Assembly (NCBI RefSeq): GCF_920987055.1
Contig: NZ_CAKLBX010000001.1
Span: 1,040,501-1,104,500, forward strand
Source: Novosphingobium sp. CECT 9465
GTDB taxonomy: Bacteria; Pseudomonadota; Alphaproteobacteria; Sphingomonadales; Sphingomonadaceae
Length of the DNA stretch: 64,000 nt
Direction: 5' to 3'
In this document: one piece after another, positions 46,280 to 54,165 of the stretch
How positions within the stretch are numbered: the first letter of the stretch is position 1
Layout of the letters: each line of letters starts with the position of its first letter
Notes under the pieces: generated by a model
Seen by the model: only the letters and a program-made list of their open reading frames with translations
Database searches by the model: none
Told to the model about the DNA's origin: nothing
Translations under genes and position numbers: made by a program

Positions 46280-46651
46280 AACGTAGGACCAAAGCGGATA
46301 CTCCCACGGCGGGATATCTAGGCGATCCACTTCTATTTGGATGACCACAAACGGCATCGCGACCGCCCGCTGTTTGACTTGGCGATTGATAGCAAGCTCA
46401 GGGGATTTGACCTCGTGAAGCTTCGCATTGGGGATGTCGTAAGTGGTGGCCACATCCGAAATCGCGGAACAGTCATCCAGCAAAAGTCCGGCCGACCAGT
46501 CCAGTTTGAAATCGTGGCTGAAACCCGCACCACTTTGCAACGCTGGCTTGAACGCCGGGGCGGAACGCTCAACGACTTCGTGTTTCCAAGCAGGGTCGAT
46601 TATCTCGGCCATCTCAGCACCAGGCAATACACACGACTGGTCGATGAGTGG
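46280..46651 (+). pseudogene. Tyrosine recombinase fragment with in-frame stop
   Basis: The frame NVGPKRILPRRDI-stop-AIHFYLDDHKRHRDRPLFDLAIDSKLRGFDLVKLRIGDVV...TVIQQKSGRPVQFEIVAETRTTLQRWLERRGG...HLSTRQYTRLVDEW matches a phage-type integrase family. The first catalytic Arg (KLRGFDLVKL) and the beta-hairpin Lys (QQKSGRP) are present. TAG at 46319-46321 stands where Trp would fit (TGG to TAG). After 46651 the sequence loses the H-x-x-R and Tyr motifs, so the active-site half is gone. Confidence 0.7.
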
Positions 46652-46883
46652 GGTCCGGATAGGCAGCTACCTTTTCGGCCTAGTCACGGGGTGACACGAA
46701 TCACCGATTCTCGAAACAGGCAGCATATCCGGCCGCGAACAGCTGCTCGGGATTGGTCGCGCGCCCTTTGCCACCCAGTTGCTTGGGTAGGGCGAGGACA
46801 GAGAATACCGTCCTCGCTCCGTACGATTTTGTCATTGAGTCGGCGCGCCTTGGTGGCGCGATCGGCCTTTTGCGAGAGAGTAT
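46652..46883. other. Intergenic, nothing recognised
   Basis: No gene seen. ACGATTTTGTC occurs at 46823-46833 and again inside the tetR operator candidate (46895-46905), which may mark a second, weaker regulator site. Confidence 0.35.
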
Positions 46884-46907
46884 TTGACAATCGGACGATT
46901 TTGTCCG
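46884..46907 (+). promoter_or_regulatory. Promoter -35 and operator candidate for the tetR-efflux operon
   Basis: TTGACA (46884-46889) is followed by the inverted repeat CGGAC-GATTTT-GTCCG (46892-46907). The repeat lies between a sigma70-like -35 box and the GTG start of the TetR gene at 46919, so a bound repressor would block transcription. No clear -10 was identified. Confidence 0.5.
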
Positions 46908-46918
46908 CTTAGGGGCTG

Positions 46919-47473
46919 GTGAATATCCGAATAGATGCGCAGCGCCACCGTCAAGCTCTATTGAAAGCCGCGCGAGAGGTATTTCTTTTGCATGGCATTA
47001 CCGCGCCTCTGGAACTCGTGATCGCGCGGTCGGGCCTTGGCCGCGCCACGTTGTACAGGCATTTCCCGGATCGTGCTGCGCTCGCGCTGGCAGTGGGATC
47101 GCAGAGCCTAGATAGCCTCGCCCTGTTGGTGGAGACCGGGGATGGTAGCGCCTCCCTGCAGGACTTGTTCGATTACCTGGTCAGGTCCCACACCGCCAAC
47201 CCGTTTCTGGCCGACGTCTGGCGGGTCGCTTCATCCCGGGCGGACGAGGTCCGCCAGCTCATCGATCGGTTTCGCGCGCTGTTCGAAGCGCCGATCCACC
47301 GGGCGATCGCGGAGGGGACATGCCGCCCCGATCTCAAGCCTTCGGATATGTTCCTGGTCGTGGCCATGCTGGGCACCTCCATCCGCGAGCCGGACAGCGA
47401 GGCGCGGCAGCGGATGGTCGAACGGATGAGGGAACTGATTGGGGAGGGCCTATGGCCGCGCCCGCTCTCATGA
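46919..47473 (+). CDS. TetR-family transcriptional regulator of the efflux operon
   Basis: 184 residues with a GTG start at 46919. The N-terminal HTH is [49 protein letters not shown], the classic TetR pattern. The helical ligand domain follows. The gene's ATGA overlaps the MFS gene, so regulator and pump share one transcript. Likely an autorepressor released by pump substrates, acting on the inverted repeat at 46892-46907. Confidence 0.88.
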   Translation: MNIRIDAQRHRQALLKAAREVFLLHGITAPLELVIARSGLGRATLYRHFPDRAALALAVGSQSLDSLALLVETGDGSASLQDLFDYLVRSHTANPFLADVWRVASSRADEVRQLIDRFRALFEAPIHRAIAEGTCRPDLKPSDMFLVVAMLGTSIREPDSEARQRMVERMRELIGEGLWPRPLS

Positions 47474-49137
47474 ACGGGCCGTTGGAACCCATTCCCAACT
47501 GGACCGACGACGAAAAGCCGTCGATGCCAGGATCGCCTTCGACGCCGAAGCATAGCAGCCCGATCCGTGCGGCGTATATCGCGATCGCGTTTCTGCTGGG
47601 CATTACCGGCGGTCTGGGCAACGCCCTCGTCAGCGCCAACCTGCAGAACATACAAGGCTCTCTCGGTCTGACACCGGTGGAGGCAGCGTGGCTTCCGGCC
47701 GCCTATTTGATGGTCAACATCTCGACCAGCCTGATCCTGTTCAAGTTCCGCCAGCAATTCGGCCTGCGCCTGTTCGCCGAGATCGGCTTGCCAATGTACG
47801 TCGCGGCGACCATCCTGCACTTGTTCGCCGATAGCTATGCGACGGCGTTGCTGGCTCGGGCGGTAAGCGGCTTTGCGGGGGCGACGATCAGCACTCTCGC
47901 GATATTTTACACGTTGCAGGCGTTTCCCAAGGCCAGGCTCGGTCAGGGGCTGGTGATAGGATTGGGCATTTCGCAATTGGCGACGCCTTTGGCATGGCTC
48001 CTCTCGCCGGCTTTGCTTGATCTGGGCGAATGGCGGACGCTTTACTTTTTTGAGTCGGGGCTGGCGCTTTGCTGTCTGGCCGCCGTGGTTTCGCTCAAGC
48101 TGCCGCCCGGTATCCGCATCAAGGTATTCGAAGGACGCGACTTCCTGACCTTTGCCCTGCTTGCGCCTGCTCTTGCACTGATCGTCGCTGTGCTGGCGCA
48201 GGGCCGCACGCAATGGTGGACCGCGCAGCCTTGGATGGCGGGTGCCCTGATCGCAGCTGTCGTCCTGCTGGTGGCGGCAGTCCTCGTCGAGCACCACCGC
48301 GCCAATCCGTTGATCCAGACGCACTGGCTGGGGACAGCGTCCACGATCCGCTTCGCGATCGGTGCGATGGGAATCCGCTTTCTCCTTTCCGAACAAACTT
48401 ATGGCGCAACGGGCCTGTTGCGGACGCTGGGCATGGGCCCAGATCAGGTGCAGCCGCTGTATGCTGTCATGTTGATCGGGTTGGTGGTCGGGATCGGCAC
48501 CAGTGCGCTGACCTTCAACCAAAAGTCGGTGATCCCGCAAATCTTGTCATCCGTGGTGCTGATCGCCATCGGCAGCTTCCTGGACTGGAATGCCACCAGT
48601 CTTACCCGCCCGCACGACATGTTCCTCAGCCAGTTCCTGATATCCACTGCCGCTGGGCTTTTCATGGGGCCACTGCTGCTCGTTGGCGTCATGAGCGCGC
48701 TGAAGAAAGGACCCAACTATATCGTGAGCTTCGCCGTGCTGTTCGGCGTGAGCCAGTCTATTGGCGGCCTGGCCGGGCCCGCGATCTTCGGCACCTTCCA
48801 GCAATTCAGAGAGCATGAATATTCGGCGACGATCAACGCCGGAATTGATCCCACGAACCCGGTCGTGGCTCAGCGTCTGCAGATTCAGGGTCAGGTGTAT
48901 GGCCGTGTAATCGCGGATCCCGTGCTGCGCCAGACACAGGGGACAGCCCTGCTCGCCCAGACAGCAACACGCGAGGCGAACGTCCGCGCCTATAACGACG
49001 TCTTCCTTCTGAACGGTATCCTCACGTTGCTCCTGTTGAGCTGGTCGCTGTTCAACGTCCTTCGTCTCGTCATTCAGGCGAAGACAAATCCCCCCGTCGC
49101 CACCGGTCCTGCGAGTGGCGCCGCGGCCCCGATCTGA
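47470..49137 (+). CDS. MFS drug-efflux transporter (DHA2/EmrB-like)
   Basis: 555 residues from ATG 47470, chosen for its 4-bp overlap with tetR; ATG 47452 is an alternative. It has numerous membrane segments, consistent with a 14-helix DHA2 pump. Motif-C-like and other conserved regions include FLLGITGGLGNALVSANLQNIQGSLG and GFAGATISTLAIFYTLQAFPKARLGQG. A large polar loop (EYSATINAGIDPTNPVVAQRL) precedes the last helix. It pairs with the adjacent HlyD-type adaptor and NodT-type channel to export compounds across both membranes. The substrate is unknown. Confidence 0.88.
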   Translation: MNGPLEPIPNWTDDEKPSMPGSPSTPKHSSPIRAAYIAIAFLLGITGGLGNALVSANLQNIQGSLGLTPVEAAWLPAAYLMVNISTSLILFKFRQQFGLRLFAEIGLPMYVAATILHLFADSYATALLARAVSGFAGATISTLAIFYTLQAFPKARLGQGLVIGLGISQLATPLAWLLSPALLDLGEWRTLYFFESGLALCCLAAVVSLKLPPGIRIKVFEGRDFLTFALLAPALALIVAVLAQGRTQWWTAQPWMAGALIAAVVLLVAAVLVEHHRANPLIQTHWLGTASTIRFAIGAMGIRFLLSEQTYGATGLLRTLGMGPDQVQPLYAVMLIGLVVGIGTSALTFNQKSVIPQILSSVVLIAIGSFLDWNATSLTRPHDMFLSQFLISTAAGLFMGPLLLVGVMSALKKGPNYIVSFAVLFGVSQSIGGLAGPAIFGTFQQFREHEYSATINAGIDPTNPVVAQRLQIQGQVYGRVIADPVLRQTQGTALLAQTATREANVRAYNDVFLLNGILTLLLLSWSLFNVLRLVIQAKTNPPVATGPASGAAAPI

Positions 49138-49147
49138 AAGAACCCTG

Positions 49148-50332
49148 ATGGCAGACGCACCGATCATCCGCCCGGAGAAAGACGAGTCCGAAGAACAAGC
49201 CTCCACACTGGTGGATGCGAGCGGCCAACCACTCAACGGGGGCATCGCAGCAGCCGGAGCTGAACCGCCAAAGACCATCAAGCCGCGACGGTCTACCGTT
49301 TTCATCATGGTCGGCGTCGCGCTGATCGGGGTGCTGCTGATACTCGCGGCTTGGCGGATCTGGCCGTTCACGAGCACAGTGGTCGTCACAGAGAACAGCT
49401 ATGTCCGGGGCCAGATTACGGTGATGGCACCGCAAGTAAACGGCTATGTCGCCGAGGTACTGGTGCGCGATTTTCAACATGTGAAGGCAGGGCAGCCACT
49501 GCTGCGGATCGACGATCGCATCTATCGCCAACAACTCGAACAGGCCGAGGGCCAGCTTGACGCGGCCGAGGCCAACCTCGCCAACGCCGTTCAAACGGTC
49601 GCGCAAAATCAGGCGGACATCGAAGCCCGTCGCGCGGACCTCTATGCCGCCGAGGCCGAGCGCGACCGGGCCAGATCCGACGAGGAGCGCGTCAACGATC
49701 TGGCCACGCGCGGATCGGTATCAATGCGCGAGCGCGACCAGATCCGCGCAACCGCGCGATCAGGCGCCGCCAACGTGATGAAGGCGCGCGCCGCCATTCG
49801 CATTGCTGAGGAGACAGTGAAAGCCACACGCGTGTCGCGACTCGGTCTCGAGGCGCAGGTGAAAACCGCCAGGGCGCAGCGCGACCTTGCGCGGATCAAC
49901 CTTGCCAACACGGTAATTTATGCGCCCAAGGCCGGGCAACTGAGCGAGGCGAGCGTCCGTCAGGGCCAATACGTCTCGGCCGGATCGCAACTGATGTTCC
50001 TGGTCCCCGAAAGCCTTTGGGTCATCGCCAACTACAAGGAGACGCAGACCCGTGCGATCCGACGCGGTCAGATCGCCACTTTCAAGGTGGATGCACTGGG
50101 TGATGAGAGGCTCACCGGACATGTCGAGGGTTTTGCGCCCGCGACGGGATCGGAGTTCAGTGTGCTGAGGCCCGATAATGCCAGCGGCAATTTCACCAAG
50201 GTCGTGCAGCGCATCCCGATCCGGATCTCGATCGATCCGGGCCAGCCGCTCGCAAAGCGGTTGCGCCCCGGCATGTCGGTCGTCACGCGGGTCGAGACGG
50301 CGGGCGCTTCCGACGAAGGCAGCGCCCGATGA
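49148..50332 (+). CDS. HlyD/EmrA-family periplasmic adaptor protein
   Basis: 394 residues from ATG 49148, 10 bp after the MFS stop. A single N-terminal membrane anchor (VFIMVGVALIGVLLILAAWRIW, about 51-72) follows a cytoplasmic tail. Next come the lipoyl half-motifs (VVTENSYVRGQITVMAPQVNGYVAEVLVRDFQHVKAGQPLLRID), a long coiled-coil hairpin (YRQQLEQAEGQLDAAEANLANAV...) and the second lipoyl half (NTVIYAPKAGQLSEASVRQGQYVSAG). It bridges the MFS pump and the outer-membrane channel. Confidence 0.92.
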   Translation: MADAPIIRPEKDESEEQASTLVDASGQPLNGGIAAAGAEPPKTIKPRRSTVFIMVGVALIGVLLILAAWRIWPFTSTVVVTENSYVRGQITVMAPQVNGYVAEVLVRDFQHVKAGQPLLRIDDRIYRQQLEQAEGQLDAAEANLANAVQTVAQNQADIEARRADLYAAEAERDRARSDEERVNDLATRGSVSMRERDQIRATARSGAANVMKARAAIRIAEETVKATRVSRLGLEAQVKTARAQRDLARINLANTVIYAPKAGQLSEASVRQGQYVSAGSQLMFLVPESLWVIANYKETQTRAIRRGQIATFKVDALGDERLTGHVEGFAPATGSEFSVLRPDNASGNFTKVVQRIPIRISIDPGQPLAKRLRPGMSVVTRVETAGASDEGSAR

Positions 50333-51732
50333 AGCGCGCGCCTCAGAGCGCAGCGGCGCTGGTAGTCTTCGCGCTCGCAGGGTGTATGCCTGCCCATGTG
50401 CCTCCGCCCGCATCGGCCGCGATCCCTGAGCCCGCTGCATGGCGCGACGGCGCGACCGGGAGTGCCGCTGTCGATCCACGTTGGTGGGAGGCATTCAATG
50501 ATCCCAAGCTGACAGCGTTGATCGAACGCGCTCTCGCCCGCAATACCGACGTCCTATTAGCCGCCGCGCGGGTGCAGGAGGCACAGGCAACAATCCGCCT
50601 CGCTCGTTCGGCGGCGCTGCCCACGCTCGATGCGGTCGGAGGCGGGCAGTACGCACGAAGCATCGGCGCGGCGGGGGTGATAACCAGCACAGCCTTGCAG
50701 CCTGAGATCCAGCTCAATTGGCAGGTGGATCTCTTCGGTCGTCTCTCCCGGCTCACTGACGCCGCTCGACTTCGCTATGTCGCGAGCCAGGCGGATCGCG
50801 ACGCGGTTGCCCTGGCGGTCTCCGCCGAGGTCGCACAGGCCTATATCGGCCTGCTCGCGCTCGATGCCCAGTTGCTTGTATCGCAGCAGACGGTCACGTC
50901 GCGCGCTGAGGCGCTAAGGCTTGCTGCCGATCAGGCACGGGTCGGTTATACCTCACAGTTCGAACTTACCCAGGCCGAGTCCGAATATGAGGCCGTCCAG
51001 CAGGGGATCCCGCAAATCCAGTTCGCGATCCAGGCTCAGGAAAATGCATTGAGCCGACTGACGGGGGACCTGCCGGGCGCCATAGTCCGGGGACGGAATC
51101 TTCGTGATTTCCCGCTGCCGGTCGCTCCGGTCACGTTGCCCTCGGATCTTCTGCGTCGCCGTCCCGACATCGCCAGCGCCGAATTCGCCGTAGCAGCCAG
51201 CGATGCGACACTGGCTTCGGATCGCGCCGCCTTCCTGCCACAGGTTGCCATCTCGGCCGCTCTCGGGCAACTCCTCGTCAACTCCCTCGATTATGATCCT
51301 GTCACGGTCTGGAGCCTCGGCGGCAGTGTGCTCGCACCGATTTTTGCAGGCGGTCGCCTGACAGCACAGGTCGATGCGACCGCCGCACAGCGCGACCAGG
51401 CCGCGTTCGCCTATCGTGGGACTGTGCTCACCGCGTTCGCCGAAGTCGAAACCGCGATGAACGGGATCACGCGCTATGCCGAACAGATCGAGCGGCTTCA
51501 CAATCGACTGATCATTCTGCAACGTTCGGTGGCGCTAGCTACCGATCGGTATCAGGGCGGCTACGCCTCATATCTCGAGCAACTCGACGCTCAACGAAAC
51601 CTTTACGCAACCGAACTCGACGCCATCTCCGTACGGCAATCCCAGCTCGAAAACATCGTGACGCTTTATCGGGCGCTCGGAGGTGGCTGGCAGAGGGCCG
51701 TTCTGACTGACGCAGTGAGCCGACGGCGATGA
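50329..51732 (+). CDS. NodT-type outer-membrane efflux lipoprotein
   Basis: 467 residues, overlapping the adaptor gene by 4 bp. The lipoprotein signal has lipobox ALAG-C (MKRAPQSAAALVVFALAGCMP). Two TolC-type repeats follow, each with coiled-coil helices (ARVQEAQATIRLARSAALPTLDAVGGGQY; PDIASAEFAVAASDATLASDRAAFLPQVAISAAL). The family motif LLRRRPDIASAE is present. It should form the trimeric exit duct for the pump. Confidence 0.92.
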   Translation: MKRAPQSAAALVVFALAGCMPAHVPPPASAAIPEPAAWRDGATGSAAVDPRWWEAFNDPKLTALIERALARNTDVLLAAARVQEAQATIRLARSAALPTLDAVGGGQYARSIGAAGVITSTALQPEIQLNWQVDLFGRLSRLTDAARLRYVASQADRDAVALAVSAEVAQAYIGLLALDAQLLVSQQTVTSRAEALRLAADQARVGYTSQFELTQAESEYEAVQQGIPQIQFAIQAQENALSRLTGDLPGAIVRGRNLRDFPLPVAPVTLPSDLLRRRPDIASAEFAVAASDATLASDRAAFLPQVAISAALGQLLVNSLDYDPVTVWSLGGSVLAPIFAGGRLTAQVDATAAQRDQAAFAYRGTVLTAFAEVETAMNGITRYAEQIERLHNRLIILQRSVALATDRYQGGYASYLEQLDAQRNLYATELDAISVRQSQLENIVTLYRALGGGWQRAVLTDAVSRRR

Positions 51733-52267
51733 ACTCGAAAGATCAAAGGTTTGCTGCTCCTGCCGGGCGACAACGCAATCAGGGCAGAAGGCTGTCCCTT
51801 GAGCAGGCCCGCTTCGTGTCACCTGGTTCAGAACGCATCGAGAGCCCAATGGCGGGTGGGAAGCTTCGGGGCGCTCACGGTCGACATTCGTTTTCTCTGA
51901 ACAGCTCAAGATTGCCGAGCGGCGAGCGACATTTTGACAACAAGCGTGTTGTAACCCGCCGTCCTGAATTTTACTCTAACGCACTCTCCATATCATTGTT
52001 TTGCCGTGCAGGACAAAGGTAAGCCGCTGATTGGCACCCTCGTTGGGAATGGCCGGTTGCTGAAGACGAGAGCCGGGCCAGGGCTCGAGCTGAAGGTCAG
52101 CTTCAGGCGGGCAATAAAGTACGACTAGTGGGCGCATATAGCCGGGGATTTCGCTCCGTCTCGTCGTTTCTCGCTAAACTGCGTTAGCCACGCGCATCGC
52201 CACAGGAACCCCCGCCGCTCGGCTCCATTACTCCCAAACTATCCTCATGGATCGCAGGAGCCAATTC
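51733..52267. other. Intergenic before the Mn-catalase gene
   Basis: No convincing gene. ACAACA-AGCG-TGTTGT (51937-51952) is a small inverted repeat that overlaps a TTGACA (51934-51939), so a weak regulated promoter is possible. GGAG at 52256-52259 is the catalase ribosome binding site. Confidence 0.35.
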
Positions 52268-52985
52268 ATGTTCATGCACAACAAGCGCCTTCAATATACA
52301 GTTCGGGTCGGTGAACCCAATCCCGAACTTGCATCGCTGCTGCTGGAGCAGTTCGGCGGGCCGGACGGTGAGCTTGCTGCAGCGATGCGCTACTTCACGC
52401 AGGGCCTTGCTGAGGATGGTCCCGGCCGCAAGGACATGTTGCTCGACATCGCTACCGAAGAACTGAGCCATCTCGAAGTGATCGGCTCGATTGTCGCGAT
52501 GCTCAACAAAGGAGTGAAGGGCGCACTGTCCGAAGCGGCGATGGGAGAGGCCGACATGTACATGGCGATTAACGCCGGTGGTGACAGTCATACCCAGTCG
52601 CTGCTTTATGGCGGCGGCCCGGCCTTGACCAACAGCTCGGGTGTGCCCTGGACCGTTGCGTACGTTGACAGCCGCGGCGATCCCACATGCGATCTCCGGT
52701 CGAATATTGCAGCAGAAAGCCGCGCGAAGATCATCTACGAGCGTCTGATTAACATCACCGATGACCCCGGGATAAAGGAGGCACTCGGCTTTCTGATGAC
52801 GAGGGAAATTGCGCACCAGAAGAGTTTCGAAAAGGCTCTCTATTCAATCCGCGAAAACTTTCCCCCAGGCAATTTGCCCGGCCTGTCTTCATATGCCAGC
52901 CTTTACGTCAATACGTCCCAGGGCGACGGTGACGCCAATGGTCCGTGGAATACCGGACCGCAATGGGATCGTCTGGATGATATTG
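52268..52985 (+). pseudogene. Manganese catalase, 3'-truncated
   Basis: The first 238 or so codons from ATG 52268 (good GGAG site) are a Mn catalase: KRLQYTVRVGEPNPELASLLLEQFGGPDGELAAAMRYFTQG, with metal ligands in LLDIATEELSHLEVIG and MTREIAHQKSFEKAL. Up to WDRLDDIE the match to the family looks good. After about 52985 the same open frame continues to 53377 as Arg/Ser/Pro-rich sequence unlike the family C-terminus, so the last 40-60 residues were replaced. All four-helix-bundle metal ligands remain, so activity cannot be excluded. Confidence 0.75.
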
Positions 52986-53229
52986 AATTCCACGATGCTC
53001 GTGGCGCGCCTTCGTGGAAATCGCCCTTTTCGACAAATTCCTTGCGCACTGCTTCGAATAGCAGCTGGCCATTCTTCCCCGGCCAGTGCGCCCGCAACGC
53101 GCCTGCTGGGCAAGGACGACGTTTTCGGCCTGCGTCCTTATCCAGGACGAACCCTTGTCTGCCCATCACGGATGTTCCGAAAGGAAGGTCGCGTGACCTG
53201 ACCGGAATTTCAGCACCGCGCGATTGTCT
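52986..53229. other. Sequence replacing the catalase 3' end
   Basis: On the minus strand GKNGQLLFEAVRKEFVEKGDFHEGAPRA (about 53000-53100) looks mildly protein-like and may be a fragment of another gene joined here by recombination. No family recognised. Confidence 0.3.
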
Positions 53230-53255
53230 GGAACTCACTGGACTGGCGATGAGTT
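53230..53255 (+). promoter_or_regulatory. Weak EcfG-type promoter candidate before ku
   Basis: GGAAC (53230-53234) is followed by GTT (53253-53255) after 18 bases, one base longer than the usual 16-17. It lies 26 bp before the ku ATG. Alternative explanation: chance. Confidence 0.3.
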
Positions 53256-53280
53256 TTGTCGCCGGAAGGCAGGTTGGCAC

Positions 53281-54162
53281 ATGGCAGCGCGGGCATACTG
53301 GCAGGGTCAGATTCGGTTGGCGCTGGTTTCCATTCCGGTGGAAATCTATCCGGCGACGAAATCCGGCGCATCAATAAGCTTTCGCCAGATTCATGAACCT
53401 TCGGGCAAGCCGATTTCCTACGAGAAGATCGTTCAGGGCATGGGAGCGGTGGACCGCGACGACATCGTCAAGGGATACGAGATATCCAAAGGCAATTACG
53501 TTCTGCTCGACGAAGACGAGATCGAGGCGGTGAAGATCGAAAGCCGCAAGACCTTTGAACTGGTGCAGTTTGTCGACCAGCACGAGATTGATGTGCTCTA
53601 TTATGAAAAGCCCTATTTCGTCATCCCCGCCGATGATCTGGCCGATGAAGCCTTCATCGTGTTGCGCGAAGCACTGCGCAAGGCGCGCAAGGTCGGACTG
53701 GGACAGCTGTCGGTGCGCGGACGGGAAATTCTCGCCAGTCTCAAGCCCTGCGGCAAGGGACTGGTGCTTGAGACCATGCGCTATGCTGATGAGGTGCAGC
53801 GTGCGCAGACGTACTTCAAGGACATTCCCGACCAGAAACCCGACAGCGAATTGCTGGACCTTGCGACAACATTGATCGAAAAGAAGTCCGCGCCTTTCAA
53901 GGCGGAAACTTTCGAGGATCGCTATATCGAGGCGTTGAAATCGCTTGTTGCGCGCAAGGCCAAGAGCAAGGGCAAAAAGATTCTGGAGGACGTGGACGAG
54001 CCGACTGCCAAAGGTTCGAACGTGATCGATCTTATGGCAGCATTGAAGAAGTCCGTTGGCAGCAGCGCCGAAACAGCGAAGCCTGCGTCCAGGACCAGGA
54101 GCAAGACAAAGCCGAAACCCAAAACGCGCACGCCGTCTGCCCCGTCGCGCAAATCGGCGTGA
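53281..54162 (+). CDS. ku: Ku protein, NHEJ DNA-end binding
   Basis: 293 residues from ATG 53281 (MAARAYWQGQIRLALVSIPVEIYPATKS), the family start. The core domain includes FRQIHEPSGKPISYEKIVQG, KGYEISKGNYVLLDEDEIEAV, DVLYYEKPYFVIPADDLADEAF and LGQLSVRGREILASL. The C-terminal tail is Lys/Arg-rich (SRTRSKTKPKPKTRTPS), typical of bacterial Ku and used for DNA contact. It binds broken ends as a homodimer and recruits LigD, encoded 3 bp downstream. Confidence 0.96.
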   Translation: MAARAYWQGQIRLALVSIPVEIYPATKSGASISFRQIHEPSGKPISYEKIVQGMGAVDRDDIVKGYEISKGNYVLLDEDEIEAVKIESRKTFELVQFVDQHEIDVLYYEKPYFVIPADDLADEAFIVLREALRKARKVGLGQLSVRGREILASLKPCGKGLVLETMRYADEVQRAQTYFKDIPDQKPDSELLDLATTLIEKKSAPFKAETFEDRYIEALKSLVARKAKSKGKKILEDVDEPTAKGSNVIDLMAALKKSVGSSAETAKPASRTRSKTKPKPKTRTPSAPSRKSA

Positions 54163-54165
54163 GCC

